From DATAPD01 sp036265385 (GTDB lineage Bacteria; Acidobacteriota; Terriglobia; Terriglobales; Acidobacteriaceae), in NCBI GenBank assembly GCA_036265385.1, contig DATAPD010000033.1, positions 36,558-100,557 on the forward strand: a DNA stretch of 64,000 nucleotides, written 5' to 3'. Within the stretch, counting starts at the first letter, position 1. Each line of letters starts with the position of its first letter. The translations under genes were made by a program, and so were the position numbers. Shown here in pieces: positions 43,094-52,240 of this stretch. The notes beneath the pieces are model-generated. The model saw only the letters and a list, made by a program, of their open reading frames with translations. It was not told the origin of the DNA and did no database searches.

Positions 43094-46000
43094 CTAAACC
43101 ACGAAATACTTTGCCATTGGATGATGTACCACGAGTGCGGAGGTTGACTGTTCCGGCTCGAGCAGGAAGCCGCTGGTCAACCGAACTCCGACGTTCTCCT
43201 CAGGCTTCAGCAAGGCAAATAATTTAGTCTGGTCTTCCAGGTTCGGACAGGCTGGATAGCCGAATGAATATCGCGACCCGCGGTATTTCTGATGAAAGAG
43301 ATCGCGAATGTGCGGCGAGTCCTCACCGGCGATCCCCAGTTCCTCGCGCATAAGCTTGTGGTGGTATTCGGCCAAAGCCTCTGCCGTTTCCACACTTAAG
43401 CCGTGCAGATATAGGTATCGCGTGTATTCGCCACTCTCAAATAGCCGCTGAGTTTCTGCTGATGCCTTCGACCCAATCGTCACGAGAGAAAGTCCCAAAA
43501 CGTCCATAGCCCCCGATGACTTCGGCGAGAAGAAATCTGAAATGCAGAGCTTTCGGCCTTCCTTCTGTCGTGGAAAGGTAAATCGCAGCAACTCCGGTGG
43601 CGCAGAAGACTGCTTCATTCCTCCGGGTTCATAAACGATGAGATCGTTCCCTTCGCCTTGCGCCGGAAAATATCCATACACCACTTTTGGTTCGAACCAA
43701 CCGGCCGCGAGTACCTCCTCTTGCAGTTTGTTCTTGATCGGACGGTATTTCTCTTCAAGGAGCCGTGCGTAATCTTCCTGGGAAGCGGTCTTCAACTGCC
43801 ACTGGTTCTTAAACAGAGCCGTTTCGTTGATGTATCGGAAGAGATCGCGCAGGTCGTAATCCCGCTTCACTCTCACGCCCCAGAATGGAGGTGCCGGGAT
43901 ATTTGGAGCATCGGCGACAACTGCGCTGCGTTCGGCGAAAACCGGTCCTTCCTCTTCGTCAACCGCAACGGCTTTCGAATAATCCTTAATCGTCTTACCT
44001 TCTTTTAGCCGTTTCTCTCTCTGCCCGTCTGCGGATGCCAGGTCTTCCATCACATGTAACCCGGCAAACGCATCTTCCGCATAAAACACAGCCGATGAGT
44101 ACTCGCGACGAAGGTCGTCTTCTACGAACTTGCGAGTCAACGCCGCTCCACCGCATATAACTGGATAATCCAGGCTCTGACGTTGCAAGTCCTGGATCAC
44201 GTACTTCATCTCGAGCGTGGACTTGACCAGCAATCCGCTCAGTCCAATGGCGTTCGCGCCATGCTCCTGAGCCGCCTTGATGATGTTGTCCCCGGGCTGC
44301 TTGATCCCGAGATTAACGACTTTGTAGCCATTGTTCGACAGAATGATGTCCACGAGATTTTTGCCGATGTCGTGGACGTCTCCCTTTACTGTGGCTAGAA
44401 CCAGTGTGCCCTTCTGGCTGCCCTCCGTCTTTTCCATTTTCGGTTCCAGATACGCCACGGCCTGCTTCATCACTCCGGCCGAGTCTAAGACAGACGGAAG
44501 TTGCATCTTGCGAGCACCGAACAGGTCACCCACCGTCTTCATCCCATCCAGCAAAACGGTATTGATCAGGTCGAGCGGTGTGTACTGCTGCAAAGCCTCG
44601 TCCAAAAGATTTTCAAGGGTTTGCTTGCGGGCTCCTTCGCCAACAGACTTCTCGCCATTGATGATCGAAAACTTCAGCTTGTCTTCGACCGATAACGTCT
44701 CGACATGCGCAGCAGCTTCGGTCTGGGGCTTGCCTTTCACGCCGGCAAAATGCTGCATGTAAGCTTGCAGGGGATCACCATTGGACGTGTCTCGGTATAT
44801 CAGCTTCCGCGCGAGTTCAACTTCTTCTTGAGGTATTTTGTACAACGGATAGATCTTCGTGTAATTGACGATGGCCATATCGAGACCGTTATCAACAGCC
44901 TCGTGCATAAAGACGGAGTTCAACACTCGACGCGGATAGGCGTCGAGTCCGAAACTTATATTGGAAACACCCAAGATGGTCTTTACTTCAGGTAGTTCTG
45001 CTTTGATCTGCTTTATGGCGTTCAGCGTTTCAATCCCGGCAGTGCGGTATTCTTCCTGGCCAGTTGAGATCGGTAGCGTCAAGGCATCAAAAATGAGGTC
45101 TACTGGGCGGATCCCATACTTCTGGGTGGCCAATCCGTAAATGCGCTTAGCGATTGCGGTTTTCTTCTCCGCGGTCAGCGCCATGCCTTCTTCATCGATG
45201 GTCAAGGCGATCACCGCTGCGCCGTAACGCTTCGCCATCGGTAAGACTTTTGATGTGCGCTTCTCGCCATCCTCGAGGTTGATCGAGTTGATGATCGCTT
45301 TGCCTGGAATGCGCTTCAGCGCTTCCTCAATCACATCCGCTTCAGTAGAGTCGACGAGAATTGGCGCTGGCACACGCGTCGCGATCTTCTCCAAAATCGA
45401 TGAAATGTAGCCCTTCTCATCTTCACCGACGATGGCACAACACAAGTCCAGCATGTGTGAGCCGTCGTTCGAAAGCTTCTTCGCCAGCGCCAAGATGTCG
45501 TCGTATTTTTTACCGCGGACGAGGTTGCGGAAATGGTCGACACGCGTCGTAGTGTTCATTTCCTCAGCCACAATCAGAGGCTTTGGATCAAGATCGAGCG
45601 GCACCCCTGTGTAGGCGCTAGATGCCGCTCCAACTGGCTTCACTTCCCTTTTGGCCGGCTCGACTCCGGCGCATGCAGAAACAACAGCCTTCAGGTGTTC
45701 GGGAGTTGTCCCGCAGCAGCCCCCTACGATCCGGACACCATAGTCCTGAATGAAATGCTTGTGATGTTGGGCGAGTTCTTCCGGCTGCAGTTTGTAGACG
45801 GCACGGCCACCCTCGTTATGAGGTAGGCCGGCATTTGGAAGGACAGAAATGTGCTTTGTGGAATTAGCACCCAGATATCGGACTGCATCGTTCATCTCCA
45901 CCGGGCCGGTCGCGCAATTAAGTCCGATGACGTCTACGTCGAACGGTTCTAATGCCGTAAGAGCTGCGCCGATTTCGGTGCCGAGCAGCATTGTCCCTGT

Positions 46001-46579
46001 TGCTTCCAGCGTGACTTGCGCGGTGACGGGAATTTGCTTCCCAGATTTTTGCACCGCATCAAAAACCCCCGCTAACGCCGCTTTCGTTTGTAAGAGATCC
46101 TGCGAGGTTTCGATCAGAAGAACGTCGACGCCGCCCTCGATAAGCGCAGATGCCTGCTCTTCGTAAGATTTCGCCATCGCGTCAAAACTGATGTGGCCAA
46201 GCGATGGCAATTTCGTCGTTGGCCCCATCGACCCGGCAACAAAGCGCGGTTTGTCTTTGGTTGAGAATTGATCGGCCACTTCTTTCGCGATCTTGGCCGC
46301 GGCGACGTTGATTTCTCTGACCTTGTCTTGGAGGTCGTATTCAGCGAGGACCACGCTTGTAGCACCAAACGTGTCTGTCTCCACGACATCGCAGCCGACT
46401 GTGAAGAATGCCGAATGAATGTCCTTAATGATGTCCGGGCGGCTTAGTACCAGGATTTCGTTACAGCCTTCTTTTCCCCAGAAATCGTCCACGCTGGGGT
46501 TGCGGAACTGTATGTTCGTCCCCATCGCGCCGTCATAAATTACGACGCGTTCTTTCACGGTTTGGAGGAAGCCTGCCAT
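43094..46579 (-). CDS. metH: Cobalamin-dependent methionine synthase
   Basis: MetH (1161 residues) methylates homocysteine using methyltetrahydrofolate through cob(I)alamin. Modules in order: the homocysteine domain (about 1-310) with YDGAMGTNIQ and zinc cysteines in VGGCCGTTPEHL; the pterin-binding domain (about 335-600); the B12 cap and Rossmann domain (about 640-880) with the cobalt ligand in GDVHDIGKN near 731; and the AdoMet reactivation domain (about 920-1161) with RYSFGYPACPNL. All four modules are full length. No cobalamin or SAM riboswitch was recognised in the 234-base upstream region, which instead holds heptamer repeats and the nuoI terminator. Confidence 0.97.
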   Translation of the reverse strand: MAGFLQTVKERVVIYDGAMGTNIQFRNPSVDDFWGKEGCNEILVLSRPDIIKDIHSAFFTVGCDVVETDTFGATSVVLAEYDLQDKVREINVAAAKIAKEVADQFSTKDKPRFVAGSMGPTTKLPSLGHISFDAMAKSYEEQASALIEGGVDVLLIETSQDLLQTKAALAGVFDAVQKSGKQIPVTAQVTLEATGTMLLGTEIGAALTALEPFDVDVIGLNCATGPVEMNDAVRYLGANSTKHISVLPNAGLPHNEGGRAVYKLQPEELAQHHKHFIQDYGVRIVGGCCGTTPEHLKAVVSACAGVEPAKREVKPVGAASSAYTGVPLDLDPKPLIVAEEMNTTTRVDHFRNLVRGKKYDDILALAKKLSNDGSHMLDLCCAIVGEDEKGYISSILEKIATRVPAPILVDSTEADVIEEALKRIPGKAIINSINLEDGEKRTSKVLPMAKRYGAAVIALTIDEEGMALTAEKKTAIAKRIYGLATQKYGIRPVDLIFDALTLPISTGQEEYRTAGIETLNAIKQIKAELPEVKTILGVSNISFGLDAYPRRVLNSVFMHEAVDNGLDMAIVNYTKIYPLYKIPQEEVELARKLIYRDTSNGDPLQAYMQHFAGVKGKPQTEAAAHVETLSVEDKLKFSIINGEKSVGEGARKQTLENLLDEALQQYTPLDLINTVLLDGMKTVGDLFGARKMQLPSVLDSAGVMKQAVAYLEPKMEKTEGSQKGTLVLATVKGDVHDIGKNLVDIILSNNGYKVVNLGIKQPGDNIIKAAQEHGANAIGLSGLLVKSTLEMKYVIQDLQRQSLDYPVICGGAALTRKFVEDDLRREYSSAVFYAEDAFAGLHVMEDLASADGQREKRLKEGKTIKDYSKAVAVDEEEGPVFAERSAVVADAPNIPAPPFWGVRVKRDYDLRDLFRYINETALFKNQWQLKTASQEDYARLLEEKYRPIKNKLQEEVLAAGWFEPKVVYGYFPAQGEGNDLIVYEPGGMKQSSAPPELLRFTFPRQKEGRKLCISDFFSPKSSGAMDVLGLSLVTIGSKASAETQRLFESGEYTRYLYLHGLSVETAEALAEYHHKLMREELGIAGEDSPHIRDLFHQKYRGSRYSFGYPACPNLEDQTKLFALLKPEENVGVRLTSGFLLEPEQSTSALVVHHPMAKYFVV

Positions 46580-46580
46580 A

Positions 46581-46615
46581 TAGTTGCGAGCTGCTGGTCG
46601 CTAGTTGCTAGTCTG
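46581..46615. repeat. Heptamer tandem repeat upstream of metH, block 1
   Basis: TAGTTGC, GAGCTGC, TGGTCGC, TAGTTGC and TAGTCTG stand in direct tandem (5 units of 7 bases), starting 2 bases after the metH start codon. Confidence 0.6.
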
Positions 46616-46660
46616 GATTTGCTTGGCCCATTCACACAAGGCTTCACCGTTGAACGGTTC

Positions 46661-46702
46661 CGAGTCACTAGCGACTAGCAATAAACACTTAACGACTGGT
46701 TC
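46661..46702. repeat. Heptamer tandem repeat upstream of metH, block 2
   Basis: CGAGTCA, CTAGCGA, CTAGCAA, TAAACAC, TTAACGA and CTGGTTC give six 7-base units. Read on the opposite strand (TCGCTAG, TTGCTAG) they match block 1, so the two blocks are inverted relative to each other. Confidence 0.55.
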
Positions 46703-46707
46703 TAAAA

Positions 46708-46740
46708 CAAACGCCGGCCCGCTCAAACAGGACCGGCGTC
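46708..46740 (-). terminator. Terminator of nuoI
   Basis: ACGCCGG and CCGGCGT (near 46711-46717 and 46733-46739) form the stem with a ~15-base loop that can pair further (GCCC/GGAC region). On the minus strand a T-rich GTTTGTTTT follows. It lies 74 bases after the nuoI stop. Confidence 0.65.
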
Positions 46741-46813
46741 AAAATCTTTTCGAAACTCTTAAAATGCAATCTGCACTCTTGAAAGTCGTGAACCTCTCGT
46801 TAGATCAATAATC

Positions 46814-47344
46814 CTAACTGCCGGGAACAAGCGTGGCCGGCGCGCCGTTGTCCACTTCAGCGGTGTTGAATACCGCATTCGCTCCCATGTGCGCCGGAGC
46901 AGCAGCGAGCAACTGCTCTTTGCGATAGATCAAATTGCTGGCATTGAACGTAGCCAGTTCAAAACCATGTCCGTGCGTGATCGCGTCGGTTGGACATGCT
47001 TCTACGCAATAACCGCAGAAAATGCAGCGGTTGTAATCGATGTTGTAGACGCGAGCATACCGCTCAGCCCCCGAGACTCGATGCTCTGCTGTGTTCTCGG
47101 CGGCTTCGATGTAAATGCAATTGGAAGGGCAAGCTGCCGCACACAAAAAGCAAGCGACGCACTTCTCAAGGCCGTTTTCGTCGCGTTGGAGCACATGCAT
47201 GCCGCGGTACCGCTGTTCAAATTTTGCGCCCTTCAGCGGTCCCGGACCATCTGGATAGTTCTCGACGATTGTGGGTTTGAACATCTCCTTGAAGGTGATG
47301 CTCATGCCCTTCGCGATGGCCGCTATGTCTTTTATCACTGGCAT
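46814..47344 (-). CDS. nuoI: NADH-quinone oxidoreductase subunit I (orphan)
   Basis: The 176-residue 8Fe ferredoxin subunit carries the N6a/N6b clusters of complex I. Two Cys-x2-Cys-x2-Cys-x3-Cys-Pro motifs are visible: CVACFLCAAACPSNCIY and CIFCGYCVEACPTDAI. The Nuo-specific parts are MSITFKEMFKPTIVENYP and RFRGMHVLQR-like sequence (RYRGMHVLQRDENG). In complex I the gene lies between nuoH and nuoJ, but no nuo neighbours exist here. It may supply a split complex I or be a second copy. A strong terminator follows. Confidence 0.9.
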   Translation of the reverse strand: MPVIKDIAAIAKGMSITFKEMFKPTIVENYPDGPGPLKGAKFEQRYRGMHVLQRDENGLEKCVACFLCAAACPSNCIYIEAAENTAEHRVSGAERYARVYNIDYNRCIFCGYCVEACPTDAITHGHGFELATFNASNLIYRKEQLLAAAPAHMGANAVFNTAEVDNGAPATLVPGS

Positions 47345-47404
47345 ACCGTATCAGTATAACGGATACACATGCGTGAAAGCCTACGCGGGCGAGGAACATC
47401 GGGA

Positions 47405-47923
47405 ATGTTTGCGCCAATCGAAACTGAGCGCCTGTGCCTTAGGGCACTTGAACAGAGAGACGCAGAGGCGGTGCGTTCCTACCGTATCCTCCCTGAGGTT
47501 GCGAGGTTTCAACGTTGGGGCACACGCTCCATTGAATCGATCAAAGCTGATATCGATGGGATGAACGCGAGGGCAATAGGCGCGCCTGGGCAGTGGTACC
47601 AGGTTGGTATCTGTTTGCGCAGCACGGGCGAGTTGATCGGGGATTGTGGCTTGCGTGTGCCTGAGTGCGATAGATCGCAGGTTGAGATCGCCCTCAACCC
47701 AGCTATGCAAAGAAGGGGCTACGGCACCGAGGCGCTTCGGGCCTTTATGGACTATCTATTTAGAAACAAAGGCAGCAAAACAATATTCGCAACGGTGGAT
47801 GCAGCAAACACCAGGTCTGCAGCTCTGATGTTGCGATTAGGCATGCGCAAGGTGGAGCGTCACGGAGAACAGCAAAATGACGAACTCGAAGAGGTGTTCG
47901 AGATCGTTAAGGAGAAACATTGA
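47405..47923 (+). CDS. GNAT family N-acetyltransferase (RimJ-like)
   Basis: The 172-residue protein begins FAPIETERLCLRALEQRDAE, the usual RimJ/RimL-type start. The acetyl-CoA loop is ALNPAMQRRGYGTEALRAFM, and the C-terminal AANTRSAALMLRLGMRKV is typical. It acetylates an N-terminus or small amine; the substrate is unknown. ATG 47405 (MFAPIE) gives the family start; the frame goes up to 47369. The stop overlaps the next start (TGATG), so translation is coupled to the DinB-like gene. Confidence 0.87.
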   Translation: MFAPIETERLCLRALEQRDAEAVRSYRILPEVARFQRWGTRSIESIKADIDGMNARAIGAPGQWYQVGICLRSTGELIGDCGLRVPECDRSQVEIALNPAMQRRGYGTEALRAFMDYLFRNKGSKTIFATVDAANTRSAALMLRLGMRKVERHGEQQNDELEEVFEIVKEKH

Positions 47924-48432
47924 TGGCCTCGAAATGGTTTGATCGTAAATTCGAGTTCACTTTCCCAATGGAGCAGTTCCCAAACCTTTGCGTTCGCTTA
48001 CGTGGAACACCGGCCCGTCTCGAAGAATTTATCCACAGCTGTGATGCCCAGAAGCTGGTCAGAAAGGATGGCGAGTCTTGGTCTATCCAGGAACATGCGG
48101 GTCATCTGGCTGACCTCGAGCCGCTTTGGTTGGCGCGAGTTGTTGATTTCAGTTCAGGTCAAGAGGTGCTTACAGCTGCCGATCTAAGCAACCGCAAAAC
48201 GCATGAGGCTCAGCACAACCTTCGCAAGGCAGACGACATACTCGAGGAGTTCCGGCGCGGGAGGATGAATTTGATGCAACGACTGCAGGGATTGGACACC
48301 GCGTCAGTGTCACGAACCATGCTTCATCCTCGGCTGAAACAGCCGATGCGGTTGGTCGACCATCTATTTTTCGCAGCGGAGCACGACGACCATCACCTCG
48401 CCAAGATGTGGGAATTGAACTTGAGTGCTTGA
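47923..48432 (+). CDS. DinB-like putative metal-dependent protein
   Basis: The 169-residue four-helix protein has the three-His metal site expected of the DinB/YfiT superfamily: His in SIQEHAGHLADLE and two in AAEHDDHHLAKMWEL. The first half has TPARLEEFIHSCDAQKLVRK. Members include thiol-dependent transferases and proteins of unknown role. It overlaps the GNAT gene by one base and is convergent with the peroxiredoxin gene. Confidence 0.85.
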   Translation: MASKWFDRKFEFTFPMEQFPNLCVRLRGTPARLEEFIHSCDAQKLVRKDGESWSIQEHAGHLADLEPLWLARVVDFSSGQEVLTAADLSNRKTHEAQHNLRKADDILEEFRRGRMNLMQRLQGLDTASVSRTMLHPRLKQPMRLVDHLFFAAEHDDHHLAKMWELNLSA

Positions 48433-48435
48433 AGC

Positions 48436-48900
48436 TCACGCTGCGGCTTGCACGCGCTTGATATCACCGAGCAAGACCTGCTCATGGCCTTCCGGGTTCA
48501 CTTTTTCATAAACCTTGCGGATGATGCCTTGTGGATCGACGACGAAAGTCGTGCGCTCCCAAAACTTCATTCCCTTCCACTCTGCTTGTCCAATGCCCAG
48601 AGCTTTCATGAGGGTCGCATCCGGATCAGATAAAAGATCAATCGTAAACGCGAACTTGTTGCAGAAGTTTTTGTGCGAGGATACGTCATCAGCAGAAACT
48701 CCGACTACCTTGACACCCGCCTCTTCGAAGTCCTCTTTGGTGGCTGTGAATGACTTGCCTTGAATCGTGCACCCAGGAGTGTCATCTTTTGGATAAAAGT
48801 AAATGACAAGCCAGTTGCCCGCGAAATCGGAGAGCTTGATTGTTCGTCCATCTTGATTCGCAAGTGAAAAGTTTGGGAATGGTGTACCTGGAGCGAGCAT
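48436..48900 (-). CDS. Bcp/PrxQ-type peroxiredoxin
   Basis: The 154-residue thiol peroxidase has peroxidatic Cys in YFYPKDDTPGCTIQGKSF and the family motifs APGTPFPNFSLANQDG and VVDPQGIIRKVYEKVN. The PrxQ resolving Cys normally five residues after the first is absent (TIQGK), and another Cys lies in HKNFCNKFAF. The enzyme is therefore either 1-Cys or uses that distal Cys. It reduces peroxides with thioredoxin or another thiol donor in the cytosol. Monocistronic. Confidence 0.93.
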   Translation of the reverse strand: MLAPGTPFPNFSLANQDGRTIKLSDFAGNWLVIYFYPKDDTPGCTIQGKSFTATKEDFEEAGVKVVGVSADDVSSHKNFCNKFAFTIDLLSDPDATLMKALGIGQAEWKGMKFWERTTFVVDPQGIIRKVYEKVNPEGHEQVLLGDIKRVQAAA

Positions 48901-48999
48901 AAAAGTCCTTTCTTATTGAATGAAGATTGGAGTCTGCGCTAAACCGAATCGACTAGATGGCCTGCGGCAAGAGAGTGTGCTCCTCCTGCCGCGTGAACA

Positions 49000-49467
49000 T
49001 CATGCATTCTGAAATGCTTTCTTGGAACGCTCCATCATCTCCTGTGGAGGAACGTCTTCGATGTGAGTGGCCACTGTCCAGACGTGCCCAAAGGGATCTT
49101 GCAGCGTTCCAGAACGATCGCCATAAAATTGATCTTGGATGGGACGCTCGAGTTTCGCGCCAGCGTCAATAGCCTTTTTCACCACCGCATCGCAGTCCCT
49201 GACGTACAGCAAAAGACTAACGCCCGGGCCTCCCAGCGATTGTGGGCTGCGATACCCCATGTCCGGGTACTCGTCGGCAAGCATGATGTGAGAGTCACCA
49301 ATCTTCAGTTCAGCGTGGCCGACCTTCTCGCTTACTGGGTCTTCCATTCGGAAGATTTCTTCCGCGCCGAATGCCTTCTTGTAGAAGTCAATGGCCGCAG
49401 AAGCGCCTTTGATGACCAGATAGGGTGTGATCGAGTGGTATCCCTCAGGAATCGGCTGGACTGGCAT
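49000..49467 (-). CDS. VOC/PhnB-like glyoxalase-fold protein
   Basis: The 155-residue protein has the PhnB-type VOC fold: YHSITPYLVIKGASAAIDFY, VGHAELKIGDSHIMLADEYP, then QDPFGHVWTVATHIEDV. The His and Glu at the ends of strands are possible metal ligands. The group includes dioxygenase-like and resistance proteins, but no substrate is indicated. AAAGGAG upstream of ATG 49467 fixes the start. It is divergent from the MarR-GNAT gene and shares the region of its palindromic operator, so it may be a target of that regulator. Confidence 0.88.
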   Translation of the reverse strand: MPVQPIPEGYHSITPYLVIKGASAAIDFYKKAFGAEEIFRMEDPVSEKVGHAELKIGDSHIMLADEYPDMGYRSPQSLGGPGVSLLLYVRDCDAVVKKAIDAGAKLERPIQDQFYGDRSGTLQDPFGHVWTVATHIEDVPPQEMMERSKKAFQNA

Positions 49468-49527
49468 GAATTCTCCTTTCAAACGTGTATGCAATCATAA
49501 GACAGAACGTGAGAAGGAATGGCAACT

Positions 49528-49552
49528 AGATAGTTGACTTAGTCAACTATCT
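49528..49552. promoter_or_regulatory. 25-bp perfect palindromic operator
   Basis: AGATAGTTGACT, a central T, and AGTCAACTATCT form a perfect 12+1+12 palindrome. The -35 hexamer TTGACT (49534-49539) lies inside it and pairs with TAGTCT (49557-49562) at 17 bases. Binding by the MarR-GNAT protein would therefore block its own promoter. Confidence 0.75.
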
Positions 49553-49582
49553 CGGCTAGTCTGCCTGTGCGCGGGAACACCC

Positions 49583-50506
49583 ATGTCTGCTCACGACCAC
49601 GTTGCTGCCGTTCGGCAGTTTAATCGCTTCTATACGCGACAGATTGGTCTGCTTCAGGAAGGCTTGCTCGATAGCACATTTTCATTGACCGAAGTCCGGG
49701 TCATGTATGAACTCGCCCATCGTGACGCTGTTACCGCAGTCGATTTGTGTCGCGACCTTGGATTAGACGCGGGGTATGTAAGCCGATTGCTCCGCGGTTT
49801 TGAAGGAAAGCAGTTAATTCGACGCGCACCTTCAAAGCGGGATGCGAGGCGAAACCTGCTTTCTCTGACGCAAAAGGGCCGGAAAATCTTCGCTCCTCTC
49901 GATCGCAAGTCGTCGCAGGATGTCGCTTCTATGCTGGGCAGGCTGACGGTTACGGAAAAGGCCGAGCTTATCCGCGCGATGAATGACATTGAACGCATCC
50001 TGCAGAAGCCAGCCGGGGCGGTTGCGGATTATGTCCTACGCGATCCACAGCCGGGCGACATGGGCTGGGTAGTCCATCGCCACGGAGCTCTCTATGCTCG
50101 GGAATGGGGCTATGACTGGCGATTCGAAGCATTGGTGGCTGAAATCGTTGCGCATTTTGTCCAGAATCTCGATGTGGTCCGCGAAAAGTGTTGGATCGCT
50201 GAACGTAGCGGTGAAATCCTTGGCTTTGTCTTTCTCGTGAAGAAGACCTCTTCGGTGGCAAAGCTCAGATTGTTACTAGTCGAACCATCGGCTCGAGGAC
50301 TCGGGATTGGCAAGCGTCTGGTGGAGGAATGCGTGCGCTTCGCGAAATCAGCCGGATACAAAAAGATTGAGTTGTGGACACAAAGTGAGCTGACGGCCGC
50401 ACGCAACATTTACCGACAGGTTGGATTCATCTCCGTCGGAGAAGAACGACATCACAGTTGGGGGCGGAAAGAACTGGTGTCTGAAGTGTGGGAAAAAGTG
50501 CTGTGA
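49583..50506 (+). CDS. MarR-type regulator fused to a GNAT acetyltransferase
   Basis: The 307-residue protein has a MarR winged helix in residues ~5-145 (FSLTEVRVMYELAHRD, RDLGLDAGYVSRLLRGFEGK, KRDARRNLLSLTQKGRK). A GNAT domain occupies ~160-305 (KLRLLLVEPSARGLGIGKRLVEE as split parts KLRLLLVEPSARG and LGIGKRLVEECVRF, then RNIYRQVGFISVGEERHHSW). Such fusions are a known, poorly studied group. The protein probably represses its own gene through the palindrome 31 bases upstream, and acetylates a small molecule or toxin. The divergent VOC protein may be part of the same response. Confidence 0.9.
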   Translation: MSAHDHVAAVRQFNRFYTRQIGLLQEGLLDSTFSLTEVRVMYELAHRDAVTAVDLCRDLGLDAGYVSRLLRGFEGKQLIRRAPSKRDARRNLLSLTQKGRKIFAPLDRKSSQDVASMLGRLTVTEKAELIRAMNDIERILQKPAGAVADYVLRDPQPGDMGWVVHRHGALYAREWGYDWRFEALVAEIVAHFVQNLDVVREKCWIAERSGEILGFVFLVKKTSSVAKLRLLLVEPSARGLGIGKRLVEECVRFAKSAGYKKIELWTQSELTAARNIYRQVGFISVGEERHHSWGRKELVSEVWEKVL

Positions 50507-50516
50507 CGCAGTAGCC

Positions 50517-52085
50517 CTAATCCAACCCTAATTCTCTAGCCAGAGTTTTCCACTTAGCGTCGACCAGAGCCTTCGTTTTCTGGTCCATTGTGATCTCATC
50601 GGGCCAAGGACGCGTGAAGCCTTCTGCTGGCCACTTGCGGGTAGCGTCGACCCCCATTTTCGAGCCGAAGTTTGCCAGTCGCGAGGCATGGTCAAGCGAG
50701 TCGACCGGGCCAAGCATGAACTGGATATCCCGTTCGGGATCGATGTTGTTCAGCACCTTGAGGGTGACATCCGCTATATCGTGCACGTTCACGTCTTCAT
50801 CGACGACCAAAATGCATTTTGTGAACATCGCCTGGCCCAGCGACCAGATCGCGTTCATCACCTTTCGTGCCTGCCCCGGATAGGATTTGCGGATCGAAAC
50901 GATCATCAAATTGTGAAACACGCCCTCGATCGGGAGATTGACATCAACCAGTTCCGGAATAGTCAACTTCATCAAGGGTAGGAAAATGCGTTCGACCGCC
51001 TTACCCATCCAACCATCTTCCATCGGTGGTTTGCCTACGATCGTTGTCGAGTAAATTGGATTCTTGCGATGTGTGATACAGGACAAGTGGAAAACGGGAT
51101 AGAGATCGTCCAAGGAATAGAAGCCGGTATGATCCCCGAATGGCCCTTCGGTGCGTAACTCATCGAGATTCACGTGCCCCTCGAGCACAATTTCGGCGCT
51201 CGCTGGAACTTCCAAATCAACCGTCTCGCATTTCACGAGCTCGATAGGTTTCTGTCGTAGAAACCCAGCAATAATGAACTCTTCGACATCGGGAGGCGCT
51301 GGCACAATCGCCGAAAACGTAAGGGCGGGCTCCGTTCCAATTGCAACTGCAACTTCCATTTTGCCGGAAGGAAGGTCATCGGCAAGCGCAGAGCCGCCGC
51401 CCGAACGGGCCATCAGATCGACCGCGGCCGATCGATTCCCTTCCCGGGCTGATGCCGCGCGCAAGCGCTCTCGATAGTGCTCAGCAGCAACCTTTTGTCG
51501 CTGCCAGTGCATGCCGGTTGTTTGCTTGTCATAAACCTGCATGCGATACATGCCCACGTTGCGCTTACCTGTTTTTGGATCGCGCGTAATCACGCAAGGA
51601 AGAGTGATGAAGCGCCCCGCGTCTTTGGGCCAACATTGCAAAATTGGAAAGTCGAGTAAATTGAAACTATCGCGGCGAATCACTTCCTTGCATGGCCCAG
51701 TCGTCACACTCTTCGGGAAGAACTTGCCCATTTCCGCCAGCATGGGAAGCATCTTTACTTTGTCGAGCAGTCCCTGCGGCGACTTCACGTCCATGAACGC
51801 GCGAATCCTGTCGGCAATCGCATCCAGGCTTTGAACGTCGAGCGCCATGTTCATGCGGCGCTCGGAGCCGAACTGGTTGATGAAAACTTGTGATCCTGTA
51901 TGTCCTTTGACGTTTTCGAACAGAAGCGCAGGGCCACCGTTTCCAAACCTTGCTGTCTTGCTTTTGGATACGCGATCTGCAATCTCAGTAATCTCGAGGA
52001 TCGGGTCCGCCTCTGCCCGAATGCGCTTCAATTCACCGGCGCGATCCAAGGCAGTGATCCAGTCACGTAGGTCGTCGTAGGGCAA
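50517..52085 (-). CDS. UbiD-family prenyl-FMN decarboxylase
   Basis: The product (522 residues) starts at TTG 52085 with GGAGG upstream, giving LPYDDLRDWITALDRAGELK, the usual UbiD beginning. Signature parts are GPALLFENVKG, CWPKDAGRFITLPCVITRDP, NVGMYRMQVYDKQTTGMHWQ and TEGPFGDHTGFYS, the last containing the active-site acidic region. Members decarboxylate aromatic or alpha,beta-unsaturated acids with prenylated FMN made by UbiX, here absent. It could act in menaquinone/ubiquinone synthesis or aromatic degradation; neighbours do not decide. An upstream in-frame ATG (52160) lacks support. Confidence 0.93.
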   Translation of the reverse strand: MPYDDLRDWITALDRAGELKRIRAEADPILEITEIADRVSKSKTARFGNGGPALLFENVKGHTGSQVFINQFGSERRMNMALDVQSLDAIADRIRAFMDVKSPQGLLDKVKMLPMLAEMGKFFPKSVTTGPCKEVIRRDSFNLLDFPILQCWPKDAGRFITLPCVITRDPKTGKRNVGMYRMQVYDKQTTGMHWQRQKVAAEHYRERLRAASAREGNRSAAVDLMARSGGGSALADDLPSGKMEVAVAIGTEPALTFSAIVPAPPDVEEFIIAGFLRQKPIELVKCETVDLEVPASAEIVLEGHVNLDELRTEGPFGDHTGFYSLDDLYPVFHLSCITHRKNPIYSTTIVGKPPMEDGWMGKAVERIFLPLMKLTIPELVDVNLPIEGVFHNLMIVSIRKSYPGQARKVMNAIWSLGQAMFTKCILVVDEDVNVHDIADVTLKVLNNIDPERDIQFMLGPVDSLDHASRLANFGSKMGVDATRKWPAEGFTRPWPDEITMDQKTKALVDAKWKTLARELGLD

Positions 52086-52240
52086 TGGGCCTCCGAAGGA
52101 CGGATGATTATAAATGTCAGCGGCTGCCCTTTGCGGCTGGCATCGACGGGCGGCTACCACGCGCTTGCTCTGTCATTGAGGTTCGCGATACAGTCGCGAG
52201 TTCGTTGTCATTAGGCGATCTCGACTTTTTTGGGGAGACC

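Noticed and set aside
46580..46813. Cobalamin or SAM riboswitch before metH
   Set aside because: No B12-box or SAM core was recognised; the region holds heptamer repeats and the nuoI terminator.
48955..49000. GCGGCA/TGCCGC hairpin between the peroxiredoxin and VOC genes
   Set aside because: Short stem, long loop and no T-run; it could be chance.
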